Source: Numida meleagris (taxonomy: Eukaryota; Chordata; Aves; Galliformes; Numididae). From it: a stretch of DNA of 64,000 bases. The stretch lies in the NCBI RefSeq assembly GCF_002078875.1, contig NC_034414.1, forward strand, positions 26,570,637-26,634,636, given 5' to 3'. The notes under the pieces are model-generated. The model worked only from the letters and a program-made list of their open reading frames with translations, ran no database searches and was not told the origin of the DNA. The position numbers and the translations under genes are program-made. Below, piece after piece: positions 31,346 to 45,099 of this stretch. The stretch's first letter is position 1; each line of letters begins with the position of its first letter.

Positions 31346-32479
31346 CTAACTGAAGAGAACAGAAAAGTGAATGTAAAGTATTAGGCGTCGAAGTCTTATG
31401 TTCACCATTCCCCTAAGAAGCAGTACATTAGAACACAACGTTAATTACATTGCAAAGTCAAGTCTTCAAAAAGTAGAAGCCACAATCAATACAGACTGTG
31501 ATGAAGTGAGGAAAAAAAATGCATACCATAAAAAAAAGTACTTTCATGAGCTGAACTAGTAATCCAGCTTTGTAATTCTCAAGGTGTATTCCCACAGTCA
31601 AATTTGACTGACATACAGATCAAAAATTCCAGTAGGCACACAGTTGGATTGTATAAACTTATTTTTTCAGATCTAAGTGTCATAAAGAATGGAAACTCTC
31701 AAGTACCACCTCTTGGGCAGGTTTGGGCGGGTGTTTTTTTGCTTTGTATTAGAGTTGATGAAAATTGTTTAGCATTACTAACTCCCTAGGCTTATTTTCC
31801 CTTAGCAGAATTTCAAGTCACGAATGAAGACAAGGGTGCAGATGGCTCCCAGAAAGGCTAGAGCATCACTCTGGGAAAAACACCTGACAGTACTGTGAAT
31901 GCTCTGTGATGCAGCACGAGGACTCCCACGCGTGGGCAATCCCAGGGCGCACTGACTGAACACCTTCCAGCGTGTGACTAAAAACTGCGGGAAATCACTG
32001 CTGCCTAAGGTGGAAGAGACACTGGAGGCTGTCTGTGGATGGTTAAATAGCTGAGAGGAAACGGAGAGAGGTCAGAAGCAGCAAAGAATGCTCAGATTTT
32101 ACGTCTGAGCAGCAGCCCACAGCTAGGTGCTCGAGACGAATCCAGGAGAAGGGGACAACTCCGCCTGCCCTGGGCCACAGCGTGGTGCACGGGCTCTATA
32201 AAGCTCGCTTCCCAGGTCTCTTTTTCAAGCGCCCCCCGAAGTCGCTCCGGAGCGAAAACCGTCTGCCGCCTCCGGCCCGCAAGGAGGCGCTGACCCCGGA
32301 GGTAACGGCCCCCGGGGGCGGGCACGGCGCTGCCCCAGCTGAGAGGGGGGTGGCTCAGAGGGTGCCTCGGTGCCGCGCCTCCCACCCAGTCCCAGCCCGG
32401 CGCGCGGGAGCCCGCACGGCGACGGTTGGCGATGGGTAGCGCCTGCCGCGCGCGCCAGGAGCCGTGCAGCCCACCTCAC

Positions 32480-32600
32480 CTCGAGCCCTTCCTGCAGCGC
32501 CCCAGCACGACCCCCGCGGCGCGGACGGCTGGCCCGGCGCCCCGCCCCCTTGCGCATGTGCACAGAGCCCGCGCGCCGCCTGCCTCCGCTTAAAGTGGCG
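32480..32600 (-). other. PTGR2: PTGR2 probable non-coding first exon
   Basis: Inside the CpG island the minus strand reads GGGCTCGAG|GTGAGG, a good donor with the exon ending at 32480. The coding exon at 27845-27913 has its own acceptor (TTTGTAG before 27913), so an upstream 5' UTR exon is required, and this is the best placed. The upper limit (transcription start) is only a guess. Confidence 0.5.
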
Positions 32601-32657
32601 GAGTCCCGAGCGCGAGCGCTGTGAGCAAGGCGGGAAGGGCTGCGGCGGGAGGATCGC

Positions 32658-32684
32658 CTCCTGTTAGCAGCGAGCTAACAGGAG
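32658..32684. repeat. Perfect 11-bp inverted repeat, 5-bp spacer
   Basis: CTCCTGTTAGC and GCTAACAGGAG are exact reverse complements around AGCGA. They lie at the upstream edge of the PTGR2 CpG island. Confidence 0.95.
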
Positions 32685-35600
32685 TCTTAGATTCCCTCAC
32701 CCCAGTGATACTGTGCGGTGCGGGCACTTGCAACTTGCGAGGGTTTGTTTGTTTGATTTTTAGGGGTAATGCTAAGTGATACTTGCTCCTTCTGCTTCAG
32801 TGGATGAGACTTTGCTCACTGATGCAATACAAGGCTGTATTACTGGCAGCCTCACGGCCACTCCTAAAATTCCAGCAAAGCTGCTGTTGTATACAATGTA
32901 ATTCTGTATATATACCAACATGCCGTGTGTGTGTGCGTGGATGAAGAGGCACCTTTGCTTGAAGAAGTGGTAGTAAGTGGATGAGCCATGACCCAGCAGG
33001 CCTCTCCTGGGACATCCCTAGGCCTGCTGCTTTGTGGCCCTGCTGCCCCATGCAGCTGTGGGGCTGGCTTGCTCTGTGGGAAAAGCAAAGCAGTCTGTGA
33101 AGCGGGCGCCATGTCCCTGGAAACAGCTGTGGAGTGCAAACGGACCGCGCCAAGGGCTGGAAAAACTCTTCCAGGTTAATGGTCCCAGTGACTCTGTTCT
33201 GCCTCTTGCATAAGGGGCATAATGCCTTTCTGCTATAGCTTTACCCATGGCATTTTAGTATATCTAAGCGAATCATCTGCATTTTTGCCAACATAATATG
33301 CAAAACATCATGTTCCGTGTTAGTTTGAATAACGCATTTGGTACTGATGTAGGAAAGAGGAGTAACAAGAAGACTTTCTTCCATGTTTTTTTTTATCAAC
33401 TATATCAGTTGGACTAATGAGAGATCGACACCTTAACCAGCATTAATGCTCAAAGTAAGTTTTTAAGGCTGAGGTTGTTTCTGTAGTTTTGAGTGGACGT
33501 GCCTTGTACAGAGATGGCCTTTACTAAAACAGGTGAATACTCACTTGCCTCATACATGCAAGAAAATAACATTAGCTTCTGAAATAATTACTTCTGTAAT
33601 GTTGTGTGTCATTAAACGAGCAAACAGGAAAAGATCGCAGTGTGTTAATGTAGCGTATCTCGATGACTAGTGATAGTTGAAAGAAAACTGATGAAAAGCT
33701 TTGCTTCATATGATCACACGTGCATAATCTTGTTTCTATATACTATACAGTGGCAATACTACTTTAATAACTTTTGTATTTATATAAAGTATTTAAATGA
33801 GCAGTGAAAATCTCTGGACAAGCCCACTTGGTCTTGCCTAGCCTGCGGTGGCTTTGTATCCTCTCTAAACAAAGATATTGTGAAAGGTGTTACAGCAGTC
33901 ACCTGCAATTTCAGCTGAACCCATATACTTCCTTTTCTCCCACTACTGTCTCTCTCATTGACTGCTGCTTATTTAGAAGTGAAGCTGTTGTGAAATAGTC
34001 TTAGGTGTGAATTTAAAATGCAGCAGCCATTCTGCACTGGCTTGCCTTGTGGATACATGTTCTATGCTAGGAATGCCTTTTTGTGGTTCGGCTTCATCTA
34101 CCTCAGACTAAGCTAAACCTCAGAAAGTCACCTTTAGTGTCAAATAAAACTGTCAGTGACGGCAGGCCCTTGTGGAATAGCTATTACATAACACATATTA
34201 GGGAGTGTTACCACATACAAGCAAGGCTAAATCAACCTAGGTGTCATTGTTTTTAAATTCAAGAGGTGAAACTGGGGATGTGGTTATGCTGGAAGATGGT
34301 TGTTGTCCTTGCTGACAAGCCATTGCTGAGCACCCAGATAGGGAATGTCATTCATCTGAGTTTGGCCCTTGTTTCATTGCACAGACACTCCCTGATTCAG
34401 GGTTTTCTCTGACCAACTTCTGGAAAATTCAAGAAGGCAGAAACATCTGTTGGCCACATGATGTGATTAGGAAAAAAAAAAAAACTTTTTAAAAGACTTT
34501 TTAGAACAAAAGGGAAAAAGATTATTTAACTCCCAAAATACCTGCTTTTACCTGCTTGTATAGATGGCTATCTGGTTCAGAGTGGTGCAGACGATATTCC
34601 TATCAGTTTTAATGAAGTCAGTTAAAGCAGAACTCAAAAATCAAACTATAGAGACTTTTTTTCTTTAAAACAATCTGACTGTGAATCACCTTTTTGTCCC
34701 TGTTTAACCTGCTGTTAACATGGAAAAAGAGAACCTTATATATTCCATCTAAACTGTGAAGTTAATTGCTTTTAAAGTACCAAGTAATTCTGTTAATTTC
34801 CCAAGATTTGCAGGGTTCTTGGATCATACTGGTGAGAGTATGTAAAAATAATTTGCGTTTATACGTTTCATTGTTCGCAGGTAACTCATAATGTTCTTGT
34901 TAATTAGTGTCACTAAAATAAGTAGTAGATGAATAATACAGATGTTGCTTACGTAATTGAAGTGCGGCTGTTTTGGCCATCGTAATCCCCTGGGGTATGC
35001 ATAAACTCTGAATGACACCGAAATCCTTAGCCTGTATGTGCAGGCAGCAAAGCTGTCCATGAAGTACTTGGTTTCTCGGCACCGTCTTTGATACAATCTT
35101 GCAATAACTTTCCATTTCCTGACTTTTTTAGAGAACTGCTCCTTAGTTGCTGGCACTATTTTTGTTGGTTTGTTTGTGTTTGTTTGTTTTAGTAGCCTAT
35201 AATGGTTTAATTATAACAATTCTGACAACAACAGCCAAAAAAGTATTACAGCAGCACTGACACAGTGGTGCAGATGGTGAGCCAAGACTGCGATGTGGTG
35301 GTGGGAAATATGGGTTGTGTCACCAGAGCAGACTCTCCAAAGCACATGGACACACATTCTTGATAGAACACCTAGCAGGCAAACATGGTAAACAGGCCTG
35401 GGAAGACAGGATGGAGAGCAAGGGCTGCTAAAGAAACATCTCTTTGATGAATTTTGTGGATAGGAGGAATTGATTAGATTTTTACTCAAATCTGACAAAA
35501 TTTAAATATTCTTTTTTGGTTTAATGAGTTTCTTACACAACGTGAAAATAAGATGTCATCTGCTACATGGAAGCATTTTTCCAAGATCAGAGGAAGTTAG

Positions 35601-38600
35601 AGAAATGTTCTTAAATATTTTTTTCAGAGACATTGATGAAATGTTACTGAAGGTGTCTGGAGGGAAGGTGTGCCTTGCCCATTTAAAAAAAAAAAAAAAA
35701 GAAAAAGAAAACAGCCTTTACAGAAGAGAACTTGTTGAGTGATATATCTCTGCATCCTGTTGTAACAAAAACACTTTGCTTGCCCTGCTGATTCTAAGAC
35801 ACTATTTCAGGCTGCAGTAAGAAAGGATTCTTGTAAAAACACCTGTGGTAGACTTGATGTTTCAGATTTTCTGAAGTGTTTGTTTACAAACCTTCGATTA
35901 AAGTTCTTGCCCTCATTGCTGATCCAGAAGGACAACGAGAATGGTCCTTGTTCATTTGATGCAATGCCAACCAACAGCCTGAAGTGCTCCTGAGTGTCAT
36001 TTGAGCTAACTCACATATCTTTGCGTGAAATGTATTAGGAGATCTCAGATGATTCATTCTGCCAGCTAAGCTGTGGGTGCAGCTTAGATCTTCATCTGAC
36101 ATTATATCAGTGACATATCATGTTCGGTGCAGTTTAAAGGTGACTTGTGAGCAGCTCTGCTCCCTGTTGGCCAAAAAAATGTTGAAAAAGGTAGACAGCT
36201 GGGGAAAGAAAGCTATCATCCAACTCAGGTTATGTTGTCTGGTTATCAGTTGTCTCTGCTTTTGTAGTTTTTATTCTTGTAAGTCCTGTTTTACAGTAAG
36301 AAACAAAATCCACAATGGGTCTCAGGTGGACTGAGCATTAGCTCAAGGCAGAGATGTTTGTGGGAATGTTTTATAGGTGGTCGCTCAGCTGCCGTGTGAC
36401 AGTAGTGTCTTCTAATCACTAAGTGGGCTTCATCTGTTCAGGGAAATATACAGATAAGCAATTGCTGATGTTAACTGTAATTGATTTTTCAGTTGCTTTA
36501 TGCCTGAGAACGTCACAACTTTTCTGGCTTTTTTTTCAGGTTTTTCACCTAGACTCTGACAGACCAAGGGGCACAGGTAGGATCTGGATTTGTTCTGTTG
36601 CTTACAATTTTTTGCAATGCTAGGGAAGCTTTGTTACATAAACAGACTTTTCTTTCCAAAACTACTGGTTTTAATTTGTGTTCGTGCATGAGACTGTCTG
36701 CAGAATGTCTTGAAGAATGACATTCATTTCAAGGTAAATAAGTTCTTTTCTTAGTAAAACAAAATATATGCTAATAACAACTTCATATTTGACTTTTGTA
36801 AGGAAAGCACAGGGTTGCAAGGATTTTATATTAAAGTTGTTAGGCCTGATCTTTAACTGTGGATCTTTAATCCATGAAAATCAAGGATATGTTATTGTTT
36901 TTATCTAATAGTGTGATTACTTTAAAATCATTGAAGTTTTACTCCATAGTTTTACTTCCTTTTCTGCATAAGTCTTCTTTCATCTTAAGAATGAAAGAAA
37001 ATACTGAGGTGCTTGCTATAGAAAGTAATTTTCCTGTTGTCTTTAATACATTCATGACTGTTTCTTAAATCCAATCCGTGTCATGTGATTACTAATTTGC
37101 ACATTATTAAAAGTGGTGAAGTTAGAGCTTTGTATAGCTACATATTGTGTATGAATGGCCTGACATCACTGTAGACTAAAACTGTCTTATTGTTGTGCAG
37201 AATCATATCAGGATTATGTTTTTTCTTTTTTACTGTGGAACAGTTTAGAAAATTAGGAACTCTTATTTTAGAACCACACTGCTACAAAAGCATAAGCCTC
37301 TGTGTAGAAATTTTTTTCTATTACTCTACAATTTCTATTTAATTATATCTATAAATTATACAGTAAACAGTTATACTAATATTCCTTTAGAAATCTACAA
37401 TCAGTGAGGTACTAATAAAAATATTTTTATGTGGGGATATTTTATATACGTATATGCAGTCACGTGTTTTTGCATCATAACAAAAATATCTAGATTTCTC
37501 CAAATTTAATATAAAGCATTGCCACTCATCTGAACATAGACCCACAATTTTTTGTTTCACATATTGTTTTGTGACTGGGGTGAACTCTGTAAATCAATGG
37601 TTGTGCTTTTGAATTTTGGCTGTAGTACTAACATGAACATCAATAACTACAGTTGCAAGTAGAGGGGAGGAAACTGACAAAAGGGGAGTGGAACAAGTGT
37701 GAACAAGAAGGAAAACTGTGAGGAGCAAGCTACTCCAGAAGAAACTTGCTCTAGAATCATATTTTTGCAATGCTGTTTTTGAAAAACAAGTATTGCTTTG
37801 TGAAAGTGGACTACGAAAACTTCTGAAGCCTTATGATAACAAAAGGCACATTCTTAAGATAATCAAATCTCTGTGCAAGGGCTTCCTTCAGAGCTGCTGG
37901 ATATTAGTAGAATGCTTCTCATCCATTCAGTGAAGGAACATTCCTTTCTGGAATGCACTTGGTTGTTATCACTCAACTGTTAACAACTTGGATATCAGCA
38001 AATCAGCTGTTGTATTCCATTGGCCTGGAAATGAAAATTTGCAAAGATTTTCACCTGTTTCCTCTGAGGAAAAGAAGAGTGATCAGTAAGCACAGCTGGC
38101 CTGAAAGGAATTAATGGCGTCAATGACTGTATTCTATGAAGCTGAGTTTGCCCCCTGTTATTAGGGGTGGTAAAGTATTTTATTGGATATGTGACACTTA
38201 GATGACAACTGTTTGACTCTCAGCTAAGCAACTGCAGGATAACAATGGGGTTTTTCTTTTAGAGGCGGATTGACAATTGATAACTGACAGGTCTGGGTCA
38301 ACTAAGCGATACTTGCTTCGTATGATAGCTGTGTACCTTGTTTTACTCGGTGCAGCTGGTTGGCAGCAGCTAAGATGCTATCTGTGAGTACCTGAGCTCT
38401 GTGTCAGACAACCTAATGCTGCGCCACAATGTTTTTCAAGCCAAGCTTTCACTAATCTTAATAAAACCAAACAAACCTACTTTCTGAGTACCACCGCTAC
38501 TTTTTGTGATATTGGTATATACTTTTTGTGGTATATAATGTATATGAAGAAAGAGCAAGGAAACTAACTGTACTGTAAACCCAAAAGATACATTAAGCTA

Positions 38601-41589
38601 GAGTAAGTGGTCTTGCTTGGTATTTCAATACCTTTTTCCAGTTGCTGCCTTCACAGATCACATCTGTTCCTCTCTGTTCTACTGCAGATCTCTTTGCCCT
38701 TGCTTTCTTAGTCTTCTGTTGCTCCAGGTAGCTAGAAAAGGACCTGCAAGAGTAGGGGTAATATAAGAGAGGAGTATGTATTTGCAAAGAGGGAAAGGTA
38801 CTGCTAAGTTTGTGAGTAGGTGACGGTTTTAAGAATATGTAGAAAATGCTTAGTAAATGCAAAATGCATGAGATGCATTGATAAAACACATCATTACTGC
38901 CTGCTGAAATTTCTGCTCTCCCTTTTTTTATTCAAACTAGCAGTTTTGCAACAGCCATGAAAATGCATTTGTTGATGCTTTATTAGTGTATTTCTTGTAA
39001 CTTAAATGCATAGTGGATAATATAATCATGTATCTGCATCTGTACTTGGAAGTATCTTGCCTAGGAATACTACATCCTAGCTAGGGATTTTCCTTCTGTA
39101 GATATTGCACAACAGCTCTTGTACTTTGTGCTTTGAATGTGAGTCTTTTTGAGATTTCCATTGACAAGAAAAAAGAGAGAGAAGGGGAAAGAGGATAGGG
39201 AAAAGGAGTAAAAGGTGGGAAAAATCACAGTAAGGGTTGTACTGATCAACTTATAAAGAAGAACAGAACCAGTTTCCTGTATAATCAAACACACTATGTA
39301 CTTTAGGATAGAGTTAGAAGTACAGGGGGGCACAAATTGGCATTGGAATGTAGCTTGGAGGAGTGACAAAATTCATCTGGTGTATAGGCATGACAATCAA
39401 TGATATAACTTGCTTGTGAATCTGAAAAGAAAAACTGCGCAGCCATCTGCCAACTACATTACAGTGTAACTGTGATGGCAGAAAACCTCTGCAGCCTGAT
39501 TTGCACAAATGTCAGCTGCCAGCACAAGCAAGCATGCTGTGTCAGGAAAGAGAAATTAAGATGCAGAGGGATAGATTGGGTCATCAAGGTGCATAATCAC
39601 ATAGTTCCACATTACCCTCGCTATTTGGTACATATCTGTTGTATAAGTCTTACTTATACATGTTGATATCTGCCAATGTGATGGATTATATCCTCTTCCC
39701 CTTACATAACTTATGTATGGGATGGAATAGAAATGGAATCCCCACTGAACAGAGTACCGTATGCTACATATGGGATGTCTGCATTCTGATTTCCCCCTTG
39801 CTCCTGTATTTATACTGTATATGTTTCAGTTTAATTGCAACGGCACTGAGTCACTGTTGCAACAGCAACACTACAGTTTGTTTGGGCTGAAAGCTTTTTG
39901 AATGATTGTCGGTGTCAAATTATTTGAAATGAGCTTTGGGGCTGGTATGTCCTACATCAGCTGCTGAAGCTCAGAAGTTCTCTACTAAAGTTCTCCATTA
40001 GAGCTGACTTTAAAGATGCACATCTAAATATGTACATATATTTACACTACATGTGTTTCTGAATTGTACACTAGAAGTATACATAACAGGAAGACTTTTA
40101 TGTGCTATGCAAATGTAACAATGAATTTTGTTTTGTTTTTAATAATGTCAGTATGGCCAATAATTCTTGCTTTTGTGGGCATAGAATTTCATTTTTGTAA
40201 AGGAAATTTCACCTCATAATTACTAATTACAGTCTTTATTTCTGTTATTACCCTGAGCTCAGTCAAGCTGTAAACATTGGTTCTCAGCATTTATTTTCTT
40301 CTTGCTTTGTTGTTGTTGGGTCCCTGAGCACATCTCCTTGGGCTCTGAGTGCTTCTGGGGGTTTGTCTGCCTGTACTCCAGGCCACTTAAATACTAGCTC
40401 ATCTAGTCATCTTGAGAGGAAAAGGGTAGAAGAAGCCTCAGTGGAAGTTATCCACAAAATTAAGCCTTGAGGTTGGCTTCTGTCATATCTGCTTGAGAGC
40501 TGCTTTACATTCTTGCATGTGTCCCTGCCGGAGTGACGTTGCAGCTGCATCGCAGCCATGCCTGGCCCTTGAACCTGACCCTGAAGCACACAGATCTCCA
40601 AATGTTTTTTTTTTTCTCAGTTGTAAACAGTGAATAACGTTACCACATATTATTGTTTTTAAGAGAAAGAATGTGAAATTCTGGGAGAAATGATAATAAA
40701 TGCAGAAAGGACTGCAAAATATTTAAGGCTACATAACCTAGCAAAATTAGGAAGAAAGTTTTGTCGGTTCTGGTTTTCAGCATGCCATATAATTTCATAC
40801 ATCATAAATTCTTAAACTGTATTTCTCACTCTGGTGTCTGAGCTTCTTTTAGAAGTGTTCAAGCAATGTGAGTAACTTTGTTACATGTTTCTTTTCTAAA
40901 GCTCAGTGTCCCTCCTTTTCCCTCAGGCAGCAAAGTCTCATCCTGGTTCTCAGGGAGTCAGCTTGTGTGTCTTTCTATTTACACATACACTCTGTAAACA
41001 CACACACACACATTTTTCACTGAGCAAATCAAAGAAGCTGATTTTTGCTCAAGTTGGTAAAGTAAACCCAGTGTTTTAATTTTAAACTCGAATATGGTGT
41101 GTGAAATAGATATGCAAGAGTATTTTTTCTTTTAGCAAACAAAACAAAAAAAAAAAGACAAAAGCTTTCTTTACAATCTTTCTATATTATTGCATCAAGT
41201 TTCTCATGAGAAGTTCTTCCCTAGAGTATTTCAAAGGTAGCATCTTGAGTAGTTAATATCAATTTTGACAAAGATGGAAGAAAAGCGTAGGTATTGGGTA
41301 ACTTCAATTTATTTTGCTGTAATAAGGATGAATTAATCTTTTAGTAAAAAAAGAACAAAAACTGCAGGCATCTTCTCTTTCAATAATGCAGCTGAAAATG
41401 CTGGGAATGAAGAAATGCTTTTTTCTGTGTTTATGCTGATGTCTTTAGAACTTTCAACTTCAAAATTAAAACCCACTGACCAGAAATACGTACAATCACT
41501 TGTATTTTCTGTGAGACTTCTAAGAACTGTTTTATTTGCGTTTAATGTAACTTCTTCTGTGAGTTAAAGGGATTTGTCTCTTCAGTGAT

Positions 41590-42365
41590 AGGACTACTTT
41601 TGGAGGGGACTTGGATATGCCTCCGGTTTAGCCTCATGCTCAAAGCATGGTCAACACTGAATTCAGATCAGGTTGTGTAGGGCTTCTATATGTCCAGTCA
41701 GGTGCTGGAAACTTCAAAGAAAGGAAATTACACACCTTCCACAGCCTCTTGTGGTAACCTGTTGCACTGCTTCGCTATGTTCTCTAGCTGACTGGAACCG
41801 CCACTGTTTCAAAATATGACTATCGTGTCTCTCCCATGCAATAAGGAGCCTGACCATACCTCCTTCTCTACATTGTGTAAGTCAAGATCTAGTCTTGTAG
41901 GTATTGGAAGGCTGGTATTAAGTCTCATCCACTTTTTTTCCTTTTCACACTCGAGAAGCTCAGTTCTCTCAGCCACACAAGGACATCTGCTCCAGCACCT
42001 GATTGTCCTGACTTTACTGTTGATAAATTTGAGAAACATATTTCTTGTACTGGGGTGCTCAAAACTGAATGCAGTATTCCAGATGCACATACCAAGTAAA
42101 GGGAAATAATCATTTCCCTTGTTCTAGCTCTGCTCCTGTGTTTTCAGTCCAGGCTGCTGTTAGCCTTCCCTGCAAGCTCGTTTTTACTCCACTGTCCACC
42201 AGGACCCCCAGATCCTCTTCAGTGGAGTGGAGTGACCTGTCTGTCCCAGCCTGTGCTACAGCAAGGGTTTAGTCTGGCCTAAGTGCAGGGTTTTGCACTG
42301 TGTTCAGCTTCATGTGCTTCCAGTTAGTCCATTTATCTAGTCTGCCAAGAGGCAGCCGTGCCCTC
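41590..42365 (-). mobile_element. Degraded CR1 LINE 3' region
   Basis: Read on +, the order of phrases is that of an antisense avian CR1 3' end. ctcaaagcatggtcaac and gatcaggttgtgtaggg come first, then ccacagcctcttgtggtaac, agctcagttctctcagcc, ctgcaagctcg and tccaccaggacccccagatc, with ttttgcactgtgttcagctt last. All are diverged from consensus, so this is an old 5'-truncated insertion. Open frames in it on both strands derive from the repeat. Family identity is from recall. Confidence 0.8.
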
Positions 42366-44195
42366 AAATTGAATATATATGTGGGATAACCACTGCAGCT
42401 GTTTTGTTACTGCTTTATGCTACCACTTTTTTTTTTTTTTAAGAAAAATATCTCATCCAATGGAAATTTCAGAGGAATTTTCAAAATGACTGAGGTGTTT
42501 TAGGTTTATTGGTATTTAAAACTTCAGTTACAAAGAGCATAATTATTTTCTTATTAGCTTATTAACGTTCAGGGCTTTCATTTAATAACCGTTTTCAGCG
42601 AGAACTGATAGCTCCATATGGTGTCCCTTAGTGCATGTCTAAACTGGAACAGGTAGAAAGAGGACAGGATGTTGTCTTTACTCTGACTTGGTGAAAAGAG
42701 TGCCACCTGCTGAGCAGATGAGCCAGTTTTGCAAATACAAGTATGCAAAGCAGTCTTTAATCCAGATTCTGACTCAGTGCAGTGTAGTTTTTTTAATGAT
42801 ATGAGTCGATGTTGTTACAGCACAAGATGTGTCTGCACAAGACAAAGAAACCATCTCATCTCCTGATTTAATGTAGTAATACAATAATGACATAGCAGGA
42901 AATATATATGTATTAAATTCTGTCACTGTAAGATTGATAGAAGTGCAGCCTGCATACGGTCTCAGCATATGCTGATAAAAGAGATAAGGAAAAGAAAAGG
43001 CACATAGCAAAAGTTGCTAGTGCAAGGTAGAAACAATGGCAGTTTCTGGAGACAGGAAGACTACGTAGTATGAGGAACAGAGGAAAAAAATGAAGGGTGT
43101 GTAATAGTGTAATAGAGTCTGTAATCTTTACAGAACACTTCCTAAAACTGTTTAGTGCTCAGAAATGACCGCTCTATAAACACTCTTTGTTCCATTGTGT
43201 CTTTGAAATATGATTCTTCTACTTTGGACGTACAAGCCGGCTGGCGTCCCTACAGGCTTGCCTGTTCTGAACCTTCTTGGAATGTTTAGGAAGAAGTACA
43301 ATCCCTTCCTATAGATTTTGCAACAGTGTATTTCAGCTTTGACCTTGCTGTTACTATTTTGCTTTTGGATCAGTGAAAAATAGATTGCTATCTACCTTAT
43401 ATATAATTCAGGAGACAAAGGATGACAATGTTAAGATGTCTCCTAGACAAGGGTAGAAAGCATACTCCCTGCTCTGAGCAACGTTAGCACCTGTAGCCAG
43501 ATGACGACGTTTCTGCCATTGTCTGCTGCTTTTACATGATTATGTATTGTGAAACGTGAGACACTGCTCATCATTTCACTTCCCGAACTCTAAACAGGTG
43601 AAGTATGATATGCATTTGTTCTGGCTGGAAGGAATGTTACAATACAATTATTTACAGTCACAGCAGACTTTCTCCCCCCCCCCAACATGCACGCAGTAGA
43701 AGCTGGGATAAGCAGTTTCAATGTTATCAATATATGATGTGCTTTGTGGAGAACGCTGCCTAATATTTCGTAACAGAGAAGGAGATAACTCCAGATTATG
43801 GAATTTGTCTTTTTAGTCTGTATTAGACCAAATTAAGCTAGTTGGTTGTATGCCTTTGACTTCAGTTTTTGTCATTATGTGTTCAATTTTTTTTTAAGTT
43901 TGCTTTATGTATTAGATAATTTGTGAGCGGTTTTGAACATTCTTTCTATGTTGATTCATTAAGTTATTAATCTACTGCTCCAATTTGCTCAGGGTTTTTG
44001 AAGAGTAAATGTATTAATGGTAGCAGAGTTTTCCTTGAACGTTTCATTAAGCCAGTGTTACATCAGATGATGTCTTCAGTTGTGAAAGAAAAAAAAACCT
44101 TTACGAAAAGTAACCCTGGCTACTGTTCTGCTCTTCACTTCCACGTCCCGCTGTTGTTCTCTGTTCTGTGACAGGAAAAGATTGGGTGTGGTAAT

Positions 44196-44290
44196 TAGAC
44201 TACTGACCTGGGACTCATCAGACAAACCCAGCTATGCATCAGATACGCTTCGTAGTCATGGGTAAGTTGCTTCTCTCGGCTCCCTTTTCC
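44196..44290 (+). repeat. MIR SINE relic
   Basis: actactgacctgggactcat, then caaacccagct and catgggtaagttgcttctct, follow the MIR core in order (ggactctggagccagac, cctgggcaagttacttaacctctc). Confidence 0.55.
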
Positions 44291-45099
44291 ATGCGTCTTG
44301 AGCTTCCCTGACAAAAAGTTCTGCACAGCAGCCAGGAAATACTGTGAAAGAAATGCAAAGTAGTGACCGGTACAAAAATTGTTGATGTATTTCACTCTAT
44401 GAAGCAGTGGGTGGTAGAAGTGAAATTGCCCTGCTGGTCTGAAAAAATGCTATGCCAGCCTGCGTGTGCTGAATGATCCCAGCCTCGAGGAAGGCAAACA
44501 CGGCTACGTGTACGCTGGGAGGAAAGGTCTGACATTTTCATGCTGCTTGGCACATTTTGCTGAATAAGAGTCTAATCTTCAAACGCTGTCTAAACGTTAT
44601 TTTATATTCTGCAAGTTTTCTTGATTACTAATGAACTCAAGTATCGGTGGCAGTCTACAGGGGGAGCAATGACGAAGCAGCTGCTTTATTTCCTGCCTTA
44701 AGAGGAGCAGTGCATCTGCATTTGCCAGCACGCTGTTTTATTTTCAGACCAACGCAACAGAGGAAGCCATATTCCAGCAGACGAGCTGAGCGTTTTTAGA
44801 AACCTCAGCAGTATTGCAGTAAATGCTCGACTTGAAAATAATTTTAATTTTTTATTTTTAGTAAAACTAAATGTCAGGAATGTGCTAAAACAGCCAACAG
44901 TATAGATGCGACCTAAGGATTTGCACTAGTTACAAGTCCTTTCTCCCTTCCTTGTTTTTCCCCTTTTACAGCTCTCTCTGAAGAAAAAGAAAATGACCAA
45001 ACAAGGGGAAACTGAATAAAACGTTACTTCTGGTACGAATGGTTTCTTAAAAACAAAGTCCTTTTAGGGATTTTTGCTTGCTTGCTTGTATTTCCTTGG

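Larger units (their letters stand above)
27914..32479 (-). other. PTGR2: PTGR2 first intron
   Basis: About 4.6 kb between the likely 5' UTR exon and the exon with the start codon. It contains a MIR relic (28680-28745), a possible degraded mobile element with a diverged tandem duplication (about 28850-29150), a T12/A16 tract (30963-30990) and a purine-rich stretch (31120-31345). The 120-codon open frame at 28131-28493 on the same strand shows no family resemblance. Confidence 0.6.
32120..32690. promoter_or_regulatory. PTGR2: CpG island, PTGR2 promoter
   Basis: A sharp rise in G+C and CpG against AT-rich flanks, at the 5' end of PTGR2. It contains a GC box (CCCGCCCC, 32541-32548), a near-perfect NRF1 site (TGCGCATGTGCA, 32551-32562, one mismatch to the palindromic consensus) and an E2F-like GGCGGGAA at about 32630. 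A + strand TATA-like TATAAAG sits at 32197-32203. Open frames across it reflect low stop density in GC-rich DNA. Confidence 0.8.

Noticed and set aside
32797..33153. 118-codon open frame on - and a 91-codon frame nearby, just upstream of the PTGR2 island
   Set aside because: Overlapping frames in a locally GC-richer patch, with no recognised domain and no sign of codon bias.
34824..35156. 110-codon open frame on the minus strand between the two CpG islands
   Set aside because: Composition is like the surrounding non-coding DNA, no family was recognised, and there is no promoter or splice context.
41816..42109. Overlapping open frames of 93-97 codons on both strands
   Set aside because: They lie inside the degraded CR1 3' region, which is largely untranslated in the element.
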